Shown one piece after another: positions 7,906 to 17,310 of a stretch of DNA of 52,764 bases. How positions within the stretch are numbered: position 1 is the stretch's first letter; each line of letters opens with the position of its first letter. A program made the translations under genes and the position numbers. Under the pieces are notes generated by a model, which saw nothing but the letters and a program-made list of their open reading frames with translations, did no database searches and was not told the DNA's origin. The DNA is from Clostridiales bacterium (lineage in GTDB: Bacteria > Bacillota > Clostridia > Christensenellales > Pumilibacteraceae): the NCBI GenBank assembly GCA_029066805.1, contig JAIEFT010000009.1:1-52764 (forward strand), given 5' to 3'.

Positions 7906-9567
7906 ATGAATAAGCACGCTTTATTTCACAAATCGGATAGTTTATACAGCTTCGCGCTCACGCCGGACACGGTGGAGCTCAGGCTTCGCACAGCTATGGG
8001 CGACGTCAGATCGGTCAAGCTTATTTACGGCAAAAAGCACGAGTTTTGCATGCGGCAAAGCGTTACCGACATGCAGTACGCGGCGAGCGACAAGCTGTAC
8101 GATTACTTCACTATTCGGATCAAGCTAAAGGATAAAAGATTGGCATACATATTCCTCATAGAGGGGAACGACGGACAAAAGTACTATTTTTCGGAGGACG
8201 GCGCGACGCAGAGCTATGACTTTTCCACGGCGTTTTACAATTTTTTCCAGCTTGCGTACGTCAACGAGAACGATGTATTTCCGCGCGTGGACTGGATGAG
8301 CCGGGCGGTGGTGTATCAGATTTTCACGGATAGGTTTTTCCGCGGCAAAAGCGACTGCGGCGAGGGTGATAACAGTTATATCAATCTGGAGTGGGGACAA
8401 AAACCTACGCCCAAATCGTTTGCGGGCGGTAATCTTTGGGGCGTGACGCAAAAGCTTGACTATCTTTGTGACCTCGGCGTGAACACGCTGTATTTTACGC
8501 CGATTTTTACGTCTCGTTCCAATCACAAGTACGACATAAGCGACTACTTCAATGTCGATGAACATTTCGGTGGGAACGAAGCTTTTAAAAAGTTAATGAC
8601 GGAATGCAAACAGAAGGGTGTGCGCGTAATACTCGACGCGGTGTTCAATCATTGCAGCGAGGATTTAAAGGAGTTTCGCGACGTCAAGAAAAAGGGCGGA
8701 CAATCCCCATATCGGGATTGGTTCATAATAAACGGCGATAAGCCGACAAAGCGTCCGCTCAATTACGAGGTGTTTGCCGAATGCGAGTACATGCCAAAAT
8801 GGAATACCGCAAACCCCGAAGTGCAGGAATATCTTTGCCGCGTAGGCGAGTATTGGATAAATGAGTACGGAATTGACGGGTGGCGGCTTGACGTTTCCGA
8901 TGAGGTTTCGCACGAGTTTTGGCGTAAGTTCAGGCGGCGCGTAAAGGCGCTCGGTAAGGATATTGTGCTCATTGGAGAAAACTGGCACGACAGTCGCAGC
9001 TATCTTCGCGGCGATCAGTTCGACAGCATTATGAACTACGCGTTCACCAAAGCCATGCTCGATTACTTTGCTTACGGCACGCTTGACGCGCAGGGACTGT
9101 GCGACAAGCTTAACGAGCTGATGATGCGCAACGTAACGCAGGTCAACTTTATGATGCTCAACCTTATCGACTGTCACGACACGCACAGGTTTTACACGCA
9201 GTGCGGCTGTAATGCCGGCAAACTGCTAAACGCGCTCGCAATCGAATTGTTCATGCCCGGCGCGTCAATGATATACTACGGTACGGAAGTGCCTACAGAG
9301 GGCGGGTACGATCCGGACAACCGAAGGTGCTTTGATTGGAGCAACGACGGCGCGTTCGCGCAAAAGGTAAAGCAGCTCGTCAAGTACAAAAAGCTTCGTG
9401 CGCTGACAGAGGGCGACGTCACGTTTGTTTGCTGCGACGGACTGTTCATTGTTGAGCGGAGCTCTACCGGACAGAAAGTTACGCTCGCCGTGAACAACAC
9501 GGATAAAGCGATATTCGCGCGCGGTATTACCGTCGCCGCAAACGACTATAAAATTATTGTGGAATAA
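7906..9567 (+). CDS. Cytoplasmic GH13 alpha-glucan hydrolase (neopullulanase/maltogenic amylase-like)
   Basis: Hydrolyses alpha-1,4 (and perhaps 1,6) bonds in imported maltodextrins. The 553-residue protein has no signal peptide. Residues 1-120 look like the N-terminal CBM34-type domain of neopullulanase and cyclomaltodextrinase enzymes, followed by the (beta/alpha)8 barrel starting VVYQIFTDRF. All four GH13 regions are present: DAVFNH (region I, residue 244 on), GWRLDVSDE with nucleophile Asp329, GENWHD with acid/base Glu358, and CHDTHR with Asp425. The region IV spelling DCHDTHR is slightly unusual. The start ATG 7906 has only a weak AAGG upstream. It lies divergent from the LacI-type gene with 44 bases between them. 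Exact product specificity cannot be read. Confidence 0.93.
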   Translation: MNKHALFHKSDSLYSFALTPDTVELRLRTAMGDVRSVKLIYGKKHEFCMRQSVTDMQYAASDKLYDYFTIRIKLKDKRLAYIFLIEGNDGQKYYFSEDGATQSYDFSTAFYNFFQLAYVNENDVFPRVDWMSRAVVYQIFTDRFFRGKSDCGEGDNSYINLEWGQKPTPKSFAGGNLWGVTQKLDYLCDLGVNTLYFTPIFTSRSNHKYDISDYFNVDEHFGGNEAFKKLMTECKQKGVRVILDAVFNHCSEDLKEFRDVKKKGGQSPYRDWFIINGDKPTKRPLNYEVFAECEYMPKWNTANPEVQEYLCRVGEYWINEYGIDGWRLDVSDEVSHEFWRKFRRRVKALGKDIVLIGENWHDSRSYLRGDQFDSIMNYAFTKAMLDYFAYGTLDAQGLCDKLNELMMRNVTQVNFMMLNLIDCHDTHRFYTQCGCNAGKLLNALAIELFMPGASMIYYGTEVPTEGGYDPDNRRCFDWSNDGAFAQKVKQLVKYKKLRALTEGDVTFVCCDGLFIVERSSTGQKVTLAVNNTDKAIFARGITVAANDYKIIVE

Positions 9568-9575
9568 AGAATAGG

Positions 9576-9625
9576 ATTTTTTGTCATTTCGTGCATTTTT
9601 TGCCAACCGAGAAATCTCAACCTTT
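9576..9625. repeat. Degraded half-copy of the palindromic repeat (copy C)
   Basis: TTTTGTCATTTCGTGCATT and CCAACCGAGAAATCTCAACC match the right half of the copy after cls with several changes; the left arm is gone. It sits between the GH13 gene and the ribosome binding site of the solute-binding protein gene. Confidence 0.6.
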
Positions 9626-9641
9626 AACAATTGGAGCTTAT

Positions 9642-11150
9642 ATGAGTAGAGCAAAAAAGATAATTAGCATATTGCTTTGCGGTGTCAGCGCGGGCGCGCT
9701 GCTTGCTTGCAACGGCGGCGGATTGAGGGAAAAATATGCCGAGCAGTCGCTTGCCGCGCTGTATGACAAGTTTGAGGGCGACGTTGAACGCGGCACTGCG
9801 AGTAAGCCCATACGATTGCGCATACTGGAGAACGACACGGCTAAGCAGTCCGGATATTTAAAGGCACTGTTAGACGGGTTCAACGCAAAGTATAAGGATT
9901 ACAACATAGTCGCGGTGGATGCCAATCAGGATCAGTATTCCGACTTAGCGGGCGACGGACCTTACGGCTACGGTCCGGACGTGCTGTATCAAGCCAACGA
10001 CGTGCTAATGAAGTACTGCGCGGGCAAGCACATTACGCCGTTGCCAATAGACAAGCTCGACGCGTACGGTCAGCTCCCCGAGCTTGCCAAAACGACATAC
10101 ACGTATAACTACAAAAACGCCGATTATTTTATGGGCGTGGGCGTAAACGTTCAAGCGCCCATGATGTACTACCGCAAGGATTTACTGCCGGACGACTGGC
10201 AGGAAAAGTGGGACGACAATAAGAACGGCATACCCGATATGCAAGAGGACATGCGCGCTATGTACAGGTTCGGCTTGCAGCGCAATGCCGCCGACAAGGA
10301 TAAGTACGGATTTATGCAGTCGCTGTTTGACCCGTACTTCTCGTGCGGCTATCTGTTCACGTACGGCGCGTACGTGTTTGGAAGCGACAATACCGATACA
10401 AAGGATATAGGGTTTGACGCTAACGAAGCGGATAAGGGAGCGGGAGTAATACTTCAGCTCGCGCAGAGCATGAACAGCGGGTGTATTGACGACAGCATCA
10501 CCGTCGCGCGCGAGAGCGAGTTTGCAAGCGGCGCGTACTTTGCGGTTAACAACACGCAAGACATGTACGGAACAATGATAGACAGCCTCGCCGCGGTGTA
10601 CGCCAAAAACGGCATGACTGCCGCCGCCGCCAAAAAGCTCGCTACCGAAAACACCGTCGCCGCGCCCGTGCCCGCACTGCCCAAGTCCGGTATTTTAAGC
10701 GAAACGAGCGGAGAAACTTTGCAGTCGATAGTTATGGGCGGCATAAACGGCTATGCGATAAGCAGTTACACCAAATACCCTAAAGCGAGCTTGGCGTTTC
10801 TTAACTATGCGACGAGCTACGAGATGATACTCAAGCGCAACGAATATTTAGGCATAGCGCCCGCGCGCAGTGATTGCAACAAGGATTGCACCGTTCAAGC
10901 GGACGTCGCGCACAGCCTCTACGACATGGCGGAGAACGGGCGCATATCGATTATGCCTACTGTTAGCGGCGCGGACAGAATTTGGACGCCGTTACAGACA
11001 GCTTTTACCGATATTGCTACCGATCCGTACCGCGAGGGCGGAAAGTTGTACACAGCAAGCGACGGCAAGCCCAACTACAACGCACTCAACGCATTACTCA
11101 AAACGGTCAATAAAAACATCTACGATTCTATTTACACAATAAAGCAGTGA
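9642..11150 (+). CDS. Extracellular solute-binding lipoprotein, maltodextrin type
   Basis: A 502-residue substrate receptor for a carbohydrate ABC importer (family 1 solute-binding protein). It begins with a lipoprotein signal (MSRAKKIISILLCGVSAGAL) and lipobox LLAC, followed by a NGGG linker. The start is ATG 9642 with TTGGAG upstream; the frame reads upstream through repeat DNA and is not coding there. It has the layout of MalE-like proteins (LRILENDTAKQSGYLKALL..., PNDVLMKYC) with an alanine-rich middle segment. The two permease genes follow at 7 bases and by overlap. With a GH13 enzyme upstream, malto-oligosaccharide is the inferred ligand. Confidence 0.9.
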   Translation: MSRAKKIISILLCGVSAGALLACNGGGLREKYAEQSLAALYDKFEGDVERGTASKPIRLRILENDTAKQSGYLKALLDGFNAKYKDYNIVAVDANQDQYSDLAGDGPYGYGPDVLYQANDVLMKYCAGKHITPLPIDKLDAYGQLPELAKTTYTYNYKNADYFMGVGVNVQAPMMYYRKDLLPDDWQEKWDDNKNGIPDMQEDMRAMYRFGLQRNAADKDKYGFMQSLFDPYFSCGYLFTYGAYVFGSDNTDTKDIGFDANEADKGAGVILQLAQSMNSGCIDDSITVARESEFASGAYFAVNNTQDMYGTMIDSLAAVYAKNGMTAAAAKKLATENTVAAPVPALPKSGILSETSGETLQSIVMGGINGYAISSYTKYPKASLAFLNYATSYEMILKRNEYLGIAPARSDCNKDCTVQADVAHSLYDMAENGRISIMPTVSGADRIWTPLQTAFTDIATDPYREGGKLYTASDGKPNYNALNALLKTVNKNIYDSIYTIKQ

Positions 11151-11157
11151 GGTGAAT

Positions 11158-12603
11158 ATGGAAAACACCCAAATGTACGGCGGCAAAACGCCGCTAATAA
11201 AACGACTGAGCGGTTGGTTAAAAAACCTGCCGCACAGGTTAGGCGCGTTCTTCAAACGCATTTTACTGTGGTTTGTCGCGCTGCCGTCGCGGTTCGCGGC
11301 ATGGGGTAGGTCTTTGCACCGTTCGCCCAAGCCGGTCAAGGCGTCTATGTGTCTTATGGGACTCGGTCAGCTAATGCAAAAGCAGATCGTCAAGGGCATA
11401 TTGTTTTTGCTGATGTTTTGCGGGTACGTTACATACATGGCGCTCGCAGGCGGGGAAGCGATATACAACTTTTTCTCGCTCGGCGTTGTTCCCGCTAACC
11501 CGTGGCTGGGCATAGAGGGCGACAACTCGGTAATAATGATGCTGCTCGGCACGCTTGCGTTTATAATAACGGGATTTTTTATCGCTGTGCACCTCGCAAA
11601 TATACGCGACGCGCGTCGCACTTACGAGTACGTGTCGCGCGGAAACAAAACGCCGACCTTTAAGCAATCGCTCGCGAGCATGTTCGACAAGTACTTCTAC
11701 GTTACGGCGCTCGTGCTGCCTGTAGTGGGCGTGTTCGTGTTCAACATTCTGCCAATCATATTCATGGTGTTTTTGGCGTTCACCGACTACAGCGGCAACG
11801 TTGTGCTATCGGGCTCGCTCGTCAGCTGGATCGGATTTGCCAACTTCTCTCAGCTGTTCTCCACAGGGCTAATGGGCAGTACGTTCTTCAAGATACTCGG
11901 TTGGAACTTGCTGTGGGCGATTATGTCGACCGCGCTCAACTACTTCGGCGGGCTTGCGATCGCGTTGCTGCTTAATAAAAAGATAGTCAAGGGCAAAAAA
12001 ATTTGGCGCGCTTTCCCTGTGCTCGCGTTTGCCGTGCCGGGGTTCATAACGCTTTTGGCGTTCAAATTCATGTTCTCCAATCAAGGTCCTATCAACTATT
12101 ATATAGAACAGCTCGGCGGGACGGGCAAGCTTTTCTTCGGAATAGATTCCAAGTGGAGCGCAAGGACGATCGGCTGGCTTGTCAACGCGTGGCTTAGCGT
12201 GCCCAGCAGTATGCTGCTTGCGACCGGAATACTCGCCAATCTAAATCCCGACCTGTACGAAGCTGCAAGGATTGACGGTGCAAGCGCTTGGATTCAGTTT
12301 GTCAAAATTACATTGCCGTTTGTCATATTTGCTACCACACCCGTTCTGATAGGTCAGTTTATGGGCAACTTCAACAACTTCGGCGTGTTCTACTTTTTGC
12401 GCGGCGGAATAATCTGCGACGGGTACTTCCTCGCGAGCGACACAGACCTTTTGATTAACTGGCTGTACAGTCTGTCGATCGACAACAAGTACTACTCGTT
12501 CGGTGCGGCAATCAGCATAATCATTTTCATTATTGCGGCGGTGATCTCGCTGATCGTGTACGTAAAATCGCCGTCGTACAGCAAGGAGGATATGTACAGA
12601 TGA
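11158..12603 (+). CDS. Carbohydrate ABC transporter permease, MalF type
   Basis: Membrane channel subunit, 481 residues. A basic amphipathic N-terminal stretch of about 65 residues and two extra helices precede the permease core, as in MalF proteins, which are longer than typical sugar permeases. The ATPase-contact EAA loop reads EAARIDGASAWIQFVKITLP. The start is uncertain: ATG 11158 follows GAGGTG with short spacing; GTG 11152 in the same frame overlaps that site. It overlaps the MalG-type gene by four bases (ATGA), so the two subunits are translationally coupled. No MalK/MsmX-type ATPase is encoded in the window, so a shared ATPase elsewhere is inferred. Confidence 0.93.
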   Translation: MENTQMYGGKTPLIKRLSGWLKNLPHRLGAFFKRILLWFVALPSRFAAWGRSLHRSPKPVKASMCLMGLGQLMQKQIVKGILFLLMFCGYVTYMALAGGEAIYNFFSLGVVPANPWLGIEGDNSVIMMLLGTLAFIITGFFIAVHLANIRDARRTYEYVSRGNKTPTFKQSLASMFDKYFYVTALVLPVVGVFVFNILPIIFMVFLAFTDYSGNVVLSGSLVSWIGFANFSQLFSTGLMGSTFFKILGWNLLWAIMSTALNYFGGLAIALLLNKKIVKGKKIWRAFPVLAFAVPGFITLLAFKFMFSNQGPINYYIEQLGGTGKLFFGIDSKWSARTIGWLVNAWLSVPSSMLLATGILANLNPDLYEAARIDGASAWIQFVKITLPFVIFATTPVLIGQFMGNFNNFGVFYFLRGGIICDGYFLASDTDLLINWLYSLSIDNKYYSFGAAISIIIFIIAAVISLIVYVKSPSYSKEDMYR

Positions 12604-13493
12604 CAATAAGCAGAGAAGACAGGCTGATAAACAAGCGAATCAAAAAGTCGCGCGTAGGCAAAAGGTTCACCGCCAAAAAGTTCTTCGAGTACTTTTTTAC
12701 GTATCTCGCACTGCTTGTAATTGCGTTTATATTCGTGTTTCCTGTGTTGTGGCTTGTGCTTGCGTCATTTTCGGAGAGCGGCTCAATGTACACTTTTAAA
12801 GGGTTCTTTCCAAGCTCGTACAGCATAGAGACATTTAAAAAGCTGTTCACCGATACGGAAATGTACAACTATCCGCGCTGGTTCGGCAATACTTTGCTCA
12901 TTGCCGTCGGTTCGTCGGTGCTGGGCAGCCTGCTCGTAATACTCACGGCGTACGTTATGTCGCGGTTCAGGTTCGGCGCGCGCAAGGGGATTATGAAGAC
13001 GACCATGATTCTCGGAATGTTCCCGTCGTTTATGGCAATGACCGCAGTGTACCTATTGATGACTCAGTTCAACATGATAGACAACCTGTTCGGACTTATT
13101 CTGATATACTCGGCAGGCGCGCCGATGGGGTACTTGACCCAGAAAGGCTTTTTCGACACGATATCCAACTCAATGTACGAGGCGGCAAGGATCGACGGTG
13201 CGAGCAACCTAAAGGTGTTTATCAAGATAACATTGCCGATCGCTATGCCTATGATAGTGTATACGTTGATTACGTCGTTCACTTGGCCGTGGTCGGACTT
13301 CATTCTGCCCAAGCTGCTGCTCAAGGACAAGGACTTGTACACCGTGGCTGTAGGGCTGATGAGCTTGGGCGATACCGAGTTTGCGCGGTTCGCGGCAGGG
13401 TCGGTGTTTATAGCAGTGCCGATCATAATCCTATACTTCTGCTTGGTCAAGTATATGGTCAACGGACTGACCGCCGGCGCTGTAAAGGAATAA
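12600..13493 (+). CDS. Carbohydrate ABC transporter permease, MalG type
   Basis: Second channel subunit, 297 residues, about six membrane helices. The EAA loop reads EAARIDGASNLKVFIKITLP, near residue 196. The start ATG 12600 overlaps the stop of the MalF-type gene and has AAGGAGG at 12582-12588. Together with the preceding permease and the binding lipoprotein it forms a MalEFG-type importer. A palindromic repeat copy follows the stop directly and may serve as terminator of the operon. Confidence 0.94.
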   Translation: MTISREDRLINKRIKKSRVGKRFTAKKFFEYFFTYLALLVIAFIFVFPVLWLVLASFSESGSMYTFKGFFPSSYSIETFKKLFTDTEMYNYPRWFGNTLLIAVGSSVLGSLLVILTAYVMSRFRFGARKGIMKTTMILGMFPSFMAMTAVYLLMTQFNMIDNLFGLILIYSAGAPMGYLTQKGFFDTISNSMYEAARIDGASNLKVFIKITLPIAMPMIVYTLITSFTWPWSDFILPKLLLKDKDLYTVAVGLMSLGDTEFARFAAGSVFIAVPIIILYFCLVKYMVNGLTAGAVKE

Positions 13494-13495
13494 TT

Positions 13496-13600
13496 AAGAA
13501 TTAAAATAAGGATGAGATGCTTCGCTACGCTCAGCAGGACAAAAAATTTTATTGTCGTTCCGAGCAACGCTAGGAATCTCATCCTTTTTAATTCCGAATC
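13496..13600. repeat. Palindromic intergenic repeat, copy D
   Basis: The inverted repeat runs from GGATGAGATGC (13510) to GGAATCTCATCC (ending 13584), followed by TTTTTAATTCCGAAT. It starts within a few bases of the MalG-type stop. Same family as the copies after cls and coaX; the T-run after the right arm makes it terminator-like. Confidence 0.8.
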
Positions 13601-13707
13601 GATTACATAATTCTTTCCCGCCTTTCTCATAATATAGGAAACGGCGGGCTATTGCGCAAGCGATACGTAACAAAATTAAATCTTTTTTGATTTGGCATTA
13701 AAAATGT

Positions 13708-13736
13708 TTGACAAACCCGCCTTAGCATTGTATAAT
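13708..13736 (+). promoter_or_regulatory. Consensus sigma-A promoter of the 1114-residue surface protein gene
   Basis: TTGACA (13708-13713), 17-base spacer, TATAAT (13731-13736). The perfect match suggests strong expression. Confidence 0.88.
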
Positions 13737-13782
13737 TTGAGAGTATATGTGTACAAAAGCATATTAGGAGATTATCGACTAA

Positions 13783-16700
13783 ATGAAAAAACTCGGACTA
13801 ATCAAAAGAATCGGACTTACTGCCACCACGCTCTTTGTGTGCTTGGCAATGCTGATTACGTGCTTTACTTTTGTTGCTCCCACTGTTCGCGCAGAGGGCG
13901 AAAATGCAACTCAGCCCGCCGTAACAACGGACGTAGGCAAGCTCACCGGCGACAAAGCGGTCAAGGTAGACAGCTCTTGCGACTACGGCGATAAGTTTGC
14001 CGTTCCTGCGGGCGCAAAAGTAACTGCGCCTAACGGCGGCGAAGCACCGGTCGAGGGCGGCTACGTCACAGCCAATCAGCTCGGCGTTTATAAGGTCAGC
14101 TACGAGGTTAAAGGCGTAAAGTATGACTTTAATGTGAGCGTAACTCTCGCGGAAGAGTACTTCTTGTACATCAAGTACAACGGCGCGGATATTCCTACGT
14201 ACGTGGAGAAAAACGAGAACAGCAAGTTCACGCTTCCCGCCGCTTATGTCAAGTACTATAACGAAGATAATGTTCTTACCGAGTATCCCGGCAGCGATTA
14301 CACTATTGAAATCGAGGACTCGCTCGGCAACAGCTACAACGACAACAAGGTATTTAATCCTGCGGACAAGGACGGCAAGGTATTCATTACCTATACCGCA
14401 ACGCTCGGCACTGCCGGCGGCACAAAGCTTCTCAGCAAGACATTTACCGTTAACATTCAGTCTAAGGTCAACAAGAGCGGCAATCCCTCGCTCGCGGTTT
14501 CGGGTATCACAAAAGACGCGTCGGTCAATCGTCCCGTCACTCTGCCCGTTGCAAAGGTTACCGACAACAACGACGACAACGTAAAAGTCGAAATAGAAGT
14601 TTTAGATCCGAATGGTAATAAGGTTAACAACGTTAAGGTCAACGACGACGGCTATGCTTACGAAGTTATTGCTAATGACCCCGTTGAGTTCGATAACGAC
14701 AAGTCCATGACGTTCTATCCGACCGAGGTAGGCAAGTACAAGGTTCGTTATACTGCGTACAACGATTTCTATGACGAGAGCAACCCGACCGCGGGCGGCA
14801 AGTCCAGCACCAGCGAGTCCATTATTGAGGTTGCCGACCACGTAGCTCCTATTTTCAAAAATGTTGATAACTACGAATATCTCATTCCCGAAACTTGGGG
14901 CGTGAGCGTAAAGAACGAGGACGGAAAGACCGTCGATATGCAGAATAAAATCAAGTTCCTCATTCCCGAGGTTGTGGACAACAAGTGCCACATGCCCGCG
15001 GACGAGAACGACAAGGATAATCTTATCTCCGTTTACTTCCGCATAACCGACTCCGACAACAATAAGACCGTTCTTACTATTAATAACATTTTGTCCAAAG
15101 GCGACGACGGCAAGTTTACAAAGAGCGACGTGTACGACGCCGACGCTACGTTCAACACAGAGGACAAATCGTTCACATTCGATTTCTCCAAATACAACAA
15201 GAAGAATTCCAAGGGCGAAAAAGTTGCGCTTGCCGGCACTTACACCGTGCTGTTCCGCGCTCGCGACAAGGACAACAACACTTCGTCCAAAACGTATACC
15301 ATCACGTTGAAGGAATCCTACGAAGATAAAGCCAAGCCCTCCGCGGCGGAAGTCACCGCTCCCGATTATATCTCGGCAGCCGACGAAACGCTCGCAGTCC
15401 CGTACCCTGTGTACGCCGATGCAGAGGATGTTCGTCCCAATGTAGTGTACAGACTGTACACCGCAGCGGATAAGTTTGTAGACGTTAAAGGCGGCGAGGA
15501 AGCCGACCTTACCAAAAAAGCCGGATATCTTGTATTTGAAGACGGCAGAGAGCTTGAACTCGGCGATAACCTTTACTACTATATCGGCGTAACCGACAAA
15601 GTCGGCAACTTCCGCAGCAACGCTGTTGCCGATGACAAGAGCTACATCGACGTAGCCAAAGACGCGGCTCAGTACACAAAGATTGCGGCTGTTACCAAGG
15701 TTATTAAGGAAGCCGCTGACGAGAAATTCGATTACAATGGCAGCATCGAGTTTGTCAATGCAAAGGATAAATCGAACAAAATCGTAGCGGGCGACAGCGT
15801 TAACGCAGGTTCGTTTGTCATAACTGCGGCTAACGAGAATATGCGCTACTACACCGGATTTGAAGTAGCGGTTTACGATCCCCAAGGCAACTATGTAGAC
15901 CTCACGCTCGAGACCGTTTCCGATGTTCAGGGCGACGTCACCAAAATTTATGTAAAAGATATTCGCTTCACCGCAACCGTTGCTACCGAGGAAGAAGAAG
16001 CCTATGTCATGACCGTTCGTGTGTTCGACGTAAACGGCAACAACGAAGTTTACGGCTACAAGCTCACAGGCGTTAACAAGTCCGATATCAACAACGGACA
16101 GACCTCCGCAATCGCCAATATCGGCTCAAGCGGCAATGTCAACGTAACTTACAAGCTTCACAACTCGGTCATCAAGCACATTGCGGGCAACGGCACATAC
16201 CGCGTAGTTCGCAAGATAAGCGGCGGCATATTCAGCCTTATGGGCAACGAGATTACCGCGAAGACCGCAGGCTCGTACAGCGTTCAAGACGGCTATATCA
16301 ACGCCGACGATATCAAGAATGGCACGTTTGTATACGACACCGACGTTAAATTCAGCAGCGCCAACGAAGGCAACTATTCGTTCAATGTTGTTGATACCGC
16401 CAAGCCCGTAATCGAGCTCCAAGGCAAAATGCCCACCTATGTTGCAAAGTATGCAGAGGGTGAGGCGGACGGTGTTGTCAAAGTTCCCACCGCGGTTGCT
16501 TACACCGAAAACGGCATGGGCGATATCAAGATAGACGTTGTAGACCCCAACGGCAGCACTGTCGATTTGGACGAAAACAACTCCTTTGTCGCAGACAAGG
16601 ACGGTGTTTACGTTGTAACCTATAACGGAACGTACTCGAACGGCGAAAAGGACAGCGTTCATTACGATATCAATGTCGGCGACGTGTTCGCGCCCAAGTT

Positions 16701-17127
16701 CACCGTGACCGGCGGCACTTCCACTGCTTCGGCTAAAAAGGAAGGCGACACCTTCACGTTCAAGAAGATCGAGCTTGCCGAGGGCGAGCAGTCCGACGGC
16801 GTAACCATCAGAAAGGAAATCTACGATCCGTCGCACGAACTTATCTCGGGCAGCACTGTTGACGGTGGTTACAGCGGCTATGCCGACAAGGCAAACAACG
16901 GCTCTGAAATCAAGCTCAACAAGGTGGGCGAGTACACCATAGTTTACACGGCTAAGGACGCTGTCGGCAACGATTACAAGATTACCGAAACGCTCACCGT
17001 TACCAGCAAAGGTTCTAGCACTCCCACTACCTGGACGACGCTTTCCACAGTGCTCATAATAGTAGCAGTAGTACTCCTTGCGGGTGTAATTGTCTACGTC
17101 GTGCGTTTCCGCAAAGTAAAGAAATAA
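13783..17127 (+). CDS. Large surface protein with Ig-like repeats and C-terminal membrane anchor
   Basis: A 1114-residue exported protein. Residues 1-37 form a signal peptide ending near TVRAEGE. The body is a series of beta-rich, Ig-like or cadherin-like modules of about 80-110 residues, recognised by recurrent strands such as GVYKVSYEV, GKYKVRYTAY, GTYTVLFRARDKDNN, GVYVVTYNG and GEYTIVYTAKDAVGNDY, the HYR/Big pattern of bacterial adhesins. The C-terminus has a Ser/Thr linker, one hydrophobic helix (LSTVLIIVAVVLLAGVIVYV) and a basic tail RFRKVKK, with no LPxTG, so it is membrane-anchored rather than sortase-linked. It is Asn/Asp/Lys-rich. Ligand unknown; adhesion or a cell-surface scaffold is inferred. 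It has its own strong promoter and terminator. Confidence 0.8.
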   Translation: MKKLGLIKRIGLTATTLFVCLAMLITCFTFVAPTVRAEGENATQPAVTTDVGKLTGDKAVKVDSSCDYGDKFAVPAGAKVTAPNGGEAPVEGGYVTANQLGVYKVSYEVKGVKYDFNVSVTLAEEYFLYIKYNGADIPTYVEKNENSKFTLPAAYVKYYNEDNVLTEYPGSDYTIEIEDSLGNSYNDNKVFNPADKDGKVFITYTATLGTAGGTKLLSKTFTVNIQSKVNKSGNPSLAVSGITKDASVNRPVTLPVAKVTDNNDDNVKVEIEVLDPNGNKVNNVKVNDDGYAYEVIANDPVEFDNDKSMTFYPTEVGKYKVRYTAYNDFYDESNPTAGGKSSTSESIIEVADHVAPIFKNVDNYEYLIPETWGVSVKNEDGKTVDMQNKIKFLIPEVVDNKCHMPADENDKDNLISVYFRITDSDNNKTVLTINNILSKGDDGKFTKSDVYDADATFNTEDKSFTFDFSKYNKKNSKGEKVALAGTYTVLFRARDKDNNTSSKTYTITLKESYEDKAKPSAAEVTAPDYISAADETLAVPYPVYADAEDVRPNVVYRLYTAADKFVDVKGGEEADLTKKAGYLVFEDGRELELGDNLYYYIGVTDKVGNFRSNAVADDKSYIDVAKDAAQYTKIAAVTKVIKEAADEKFDYNGSIEFVNAKDKSNKIVAGDSVNAGSFVITAANENMRYYTGFEVAVYDPQGNYVDLTLETVSDVQGDVTKIYVKDIRFTATVATEEEEAYVMTVRVFDVNGNNEVYGYKLTGVNKSDINNGQTSAIANIGSSGNVNVTYKLHNSVIKHIAGNGTYRVVRKISGGIFSLMGNEITAKTAGSYSVQDGYINADDIKNGTFVYDTDVKFSSANEGNYSFNVVDTAKPVIELQGKMPTYVAKYAEGEADGVVKVPTAVAYTENGMGDIKIDVVDPNGSTVDLDENNSFVADKDGVYVVTYNGTYSNGEKDSVHYDINVGDVFAPKFTVTGGTSTASAKKEGDTFTFKKIELAEGEQSDGVTIRKEIYDPSHELISGSTVDGGYSGYADKANNGSEIKLNKVGEYTIVYTAKDAVGNDYKITETLTVTSKGSSTPTTWTTLSTVLIIVAVVLLAGVIVYVVRFRKVKK

Positions 17128-17134
17128 AAACTTT

Positions 17135-17168
17135 AATTATAAGCGGCAAGTGCCGCTTATAATTTTTT
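17135..17168 (+). terminator. Strong intrinsic terminator after the 1114-residue surface protein
   Basis: A perfect 14-bp stem AATTATAAGCGGCA (17135-17148) / TGCCGCTTATAATT (17151-17164) is followed by a T-run. It begins eight bases after the stop codon. Confidence 0.9.
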
Positions 17169-17176
17169 GCGCGGCG

Positions 17177-17227
17177 ACGGAATACAATGTAGTGTTTGTA
17201 TTCCGTTGCCCAATATAATTGGGCAAC
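17177..17227. other. Two adjacent perfect hairpins between surface protein gene and RnlA-like gene
   Basis: Arms ACGGAATAC (17177-17185) / GTATTCCGT (17198-17206) and GTTGCCCAAT (17205-17214) / ATTGGGCAAC (17218-17227) overlap by two bases. Neither has a T-run. They lie upstream of the promoter candidate of the RnlA-like gene. Function not recognised. Confidence 0.5.
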
Positions 17228-17257
17228 GTGCAAAGTTATATATAGGCATAATATAAT
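17228..17257 (+). promoter_or_regulatory. Candidate promoter of the RnlA-like gene
   Basis: A perfect TATAAT (17252-17257) is preceded by a weak GTGCAA (17228-17233) at 18 bases. An alternative TTGACT at 17263 lacks a good -10. The leader would be about 45 bases. Confidence 0.45.
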
Positions 17258-17310
17258 TTGGCTTGACTTTTACCGCAGATAAGAAATCAGACAAATTATA
17301 CGGAGTTATA

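Noticed and set aside
14602-15885. A 427-codon open frame antisense to the surface protein gene
   Set aside because: It is a by-product of the codon use of the plus-strand gene, has no ribosome binding site and its translation is a Val/Ile/Arg-rich string with no domain pattern.
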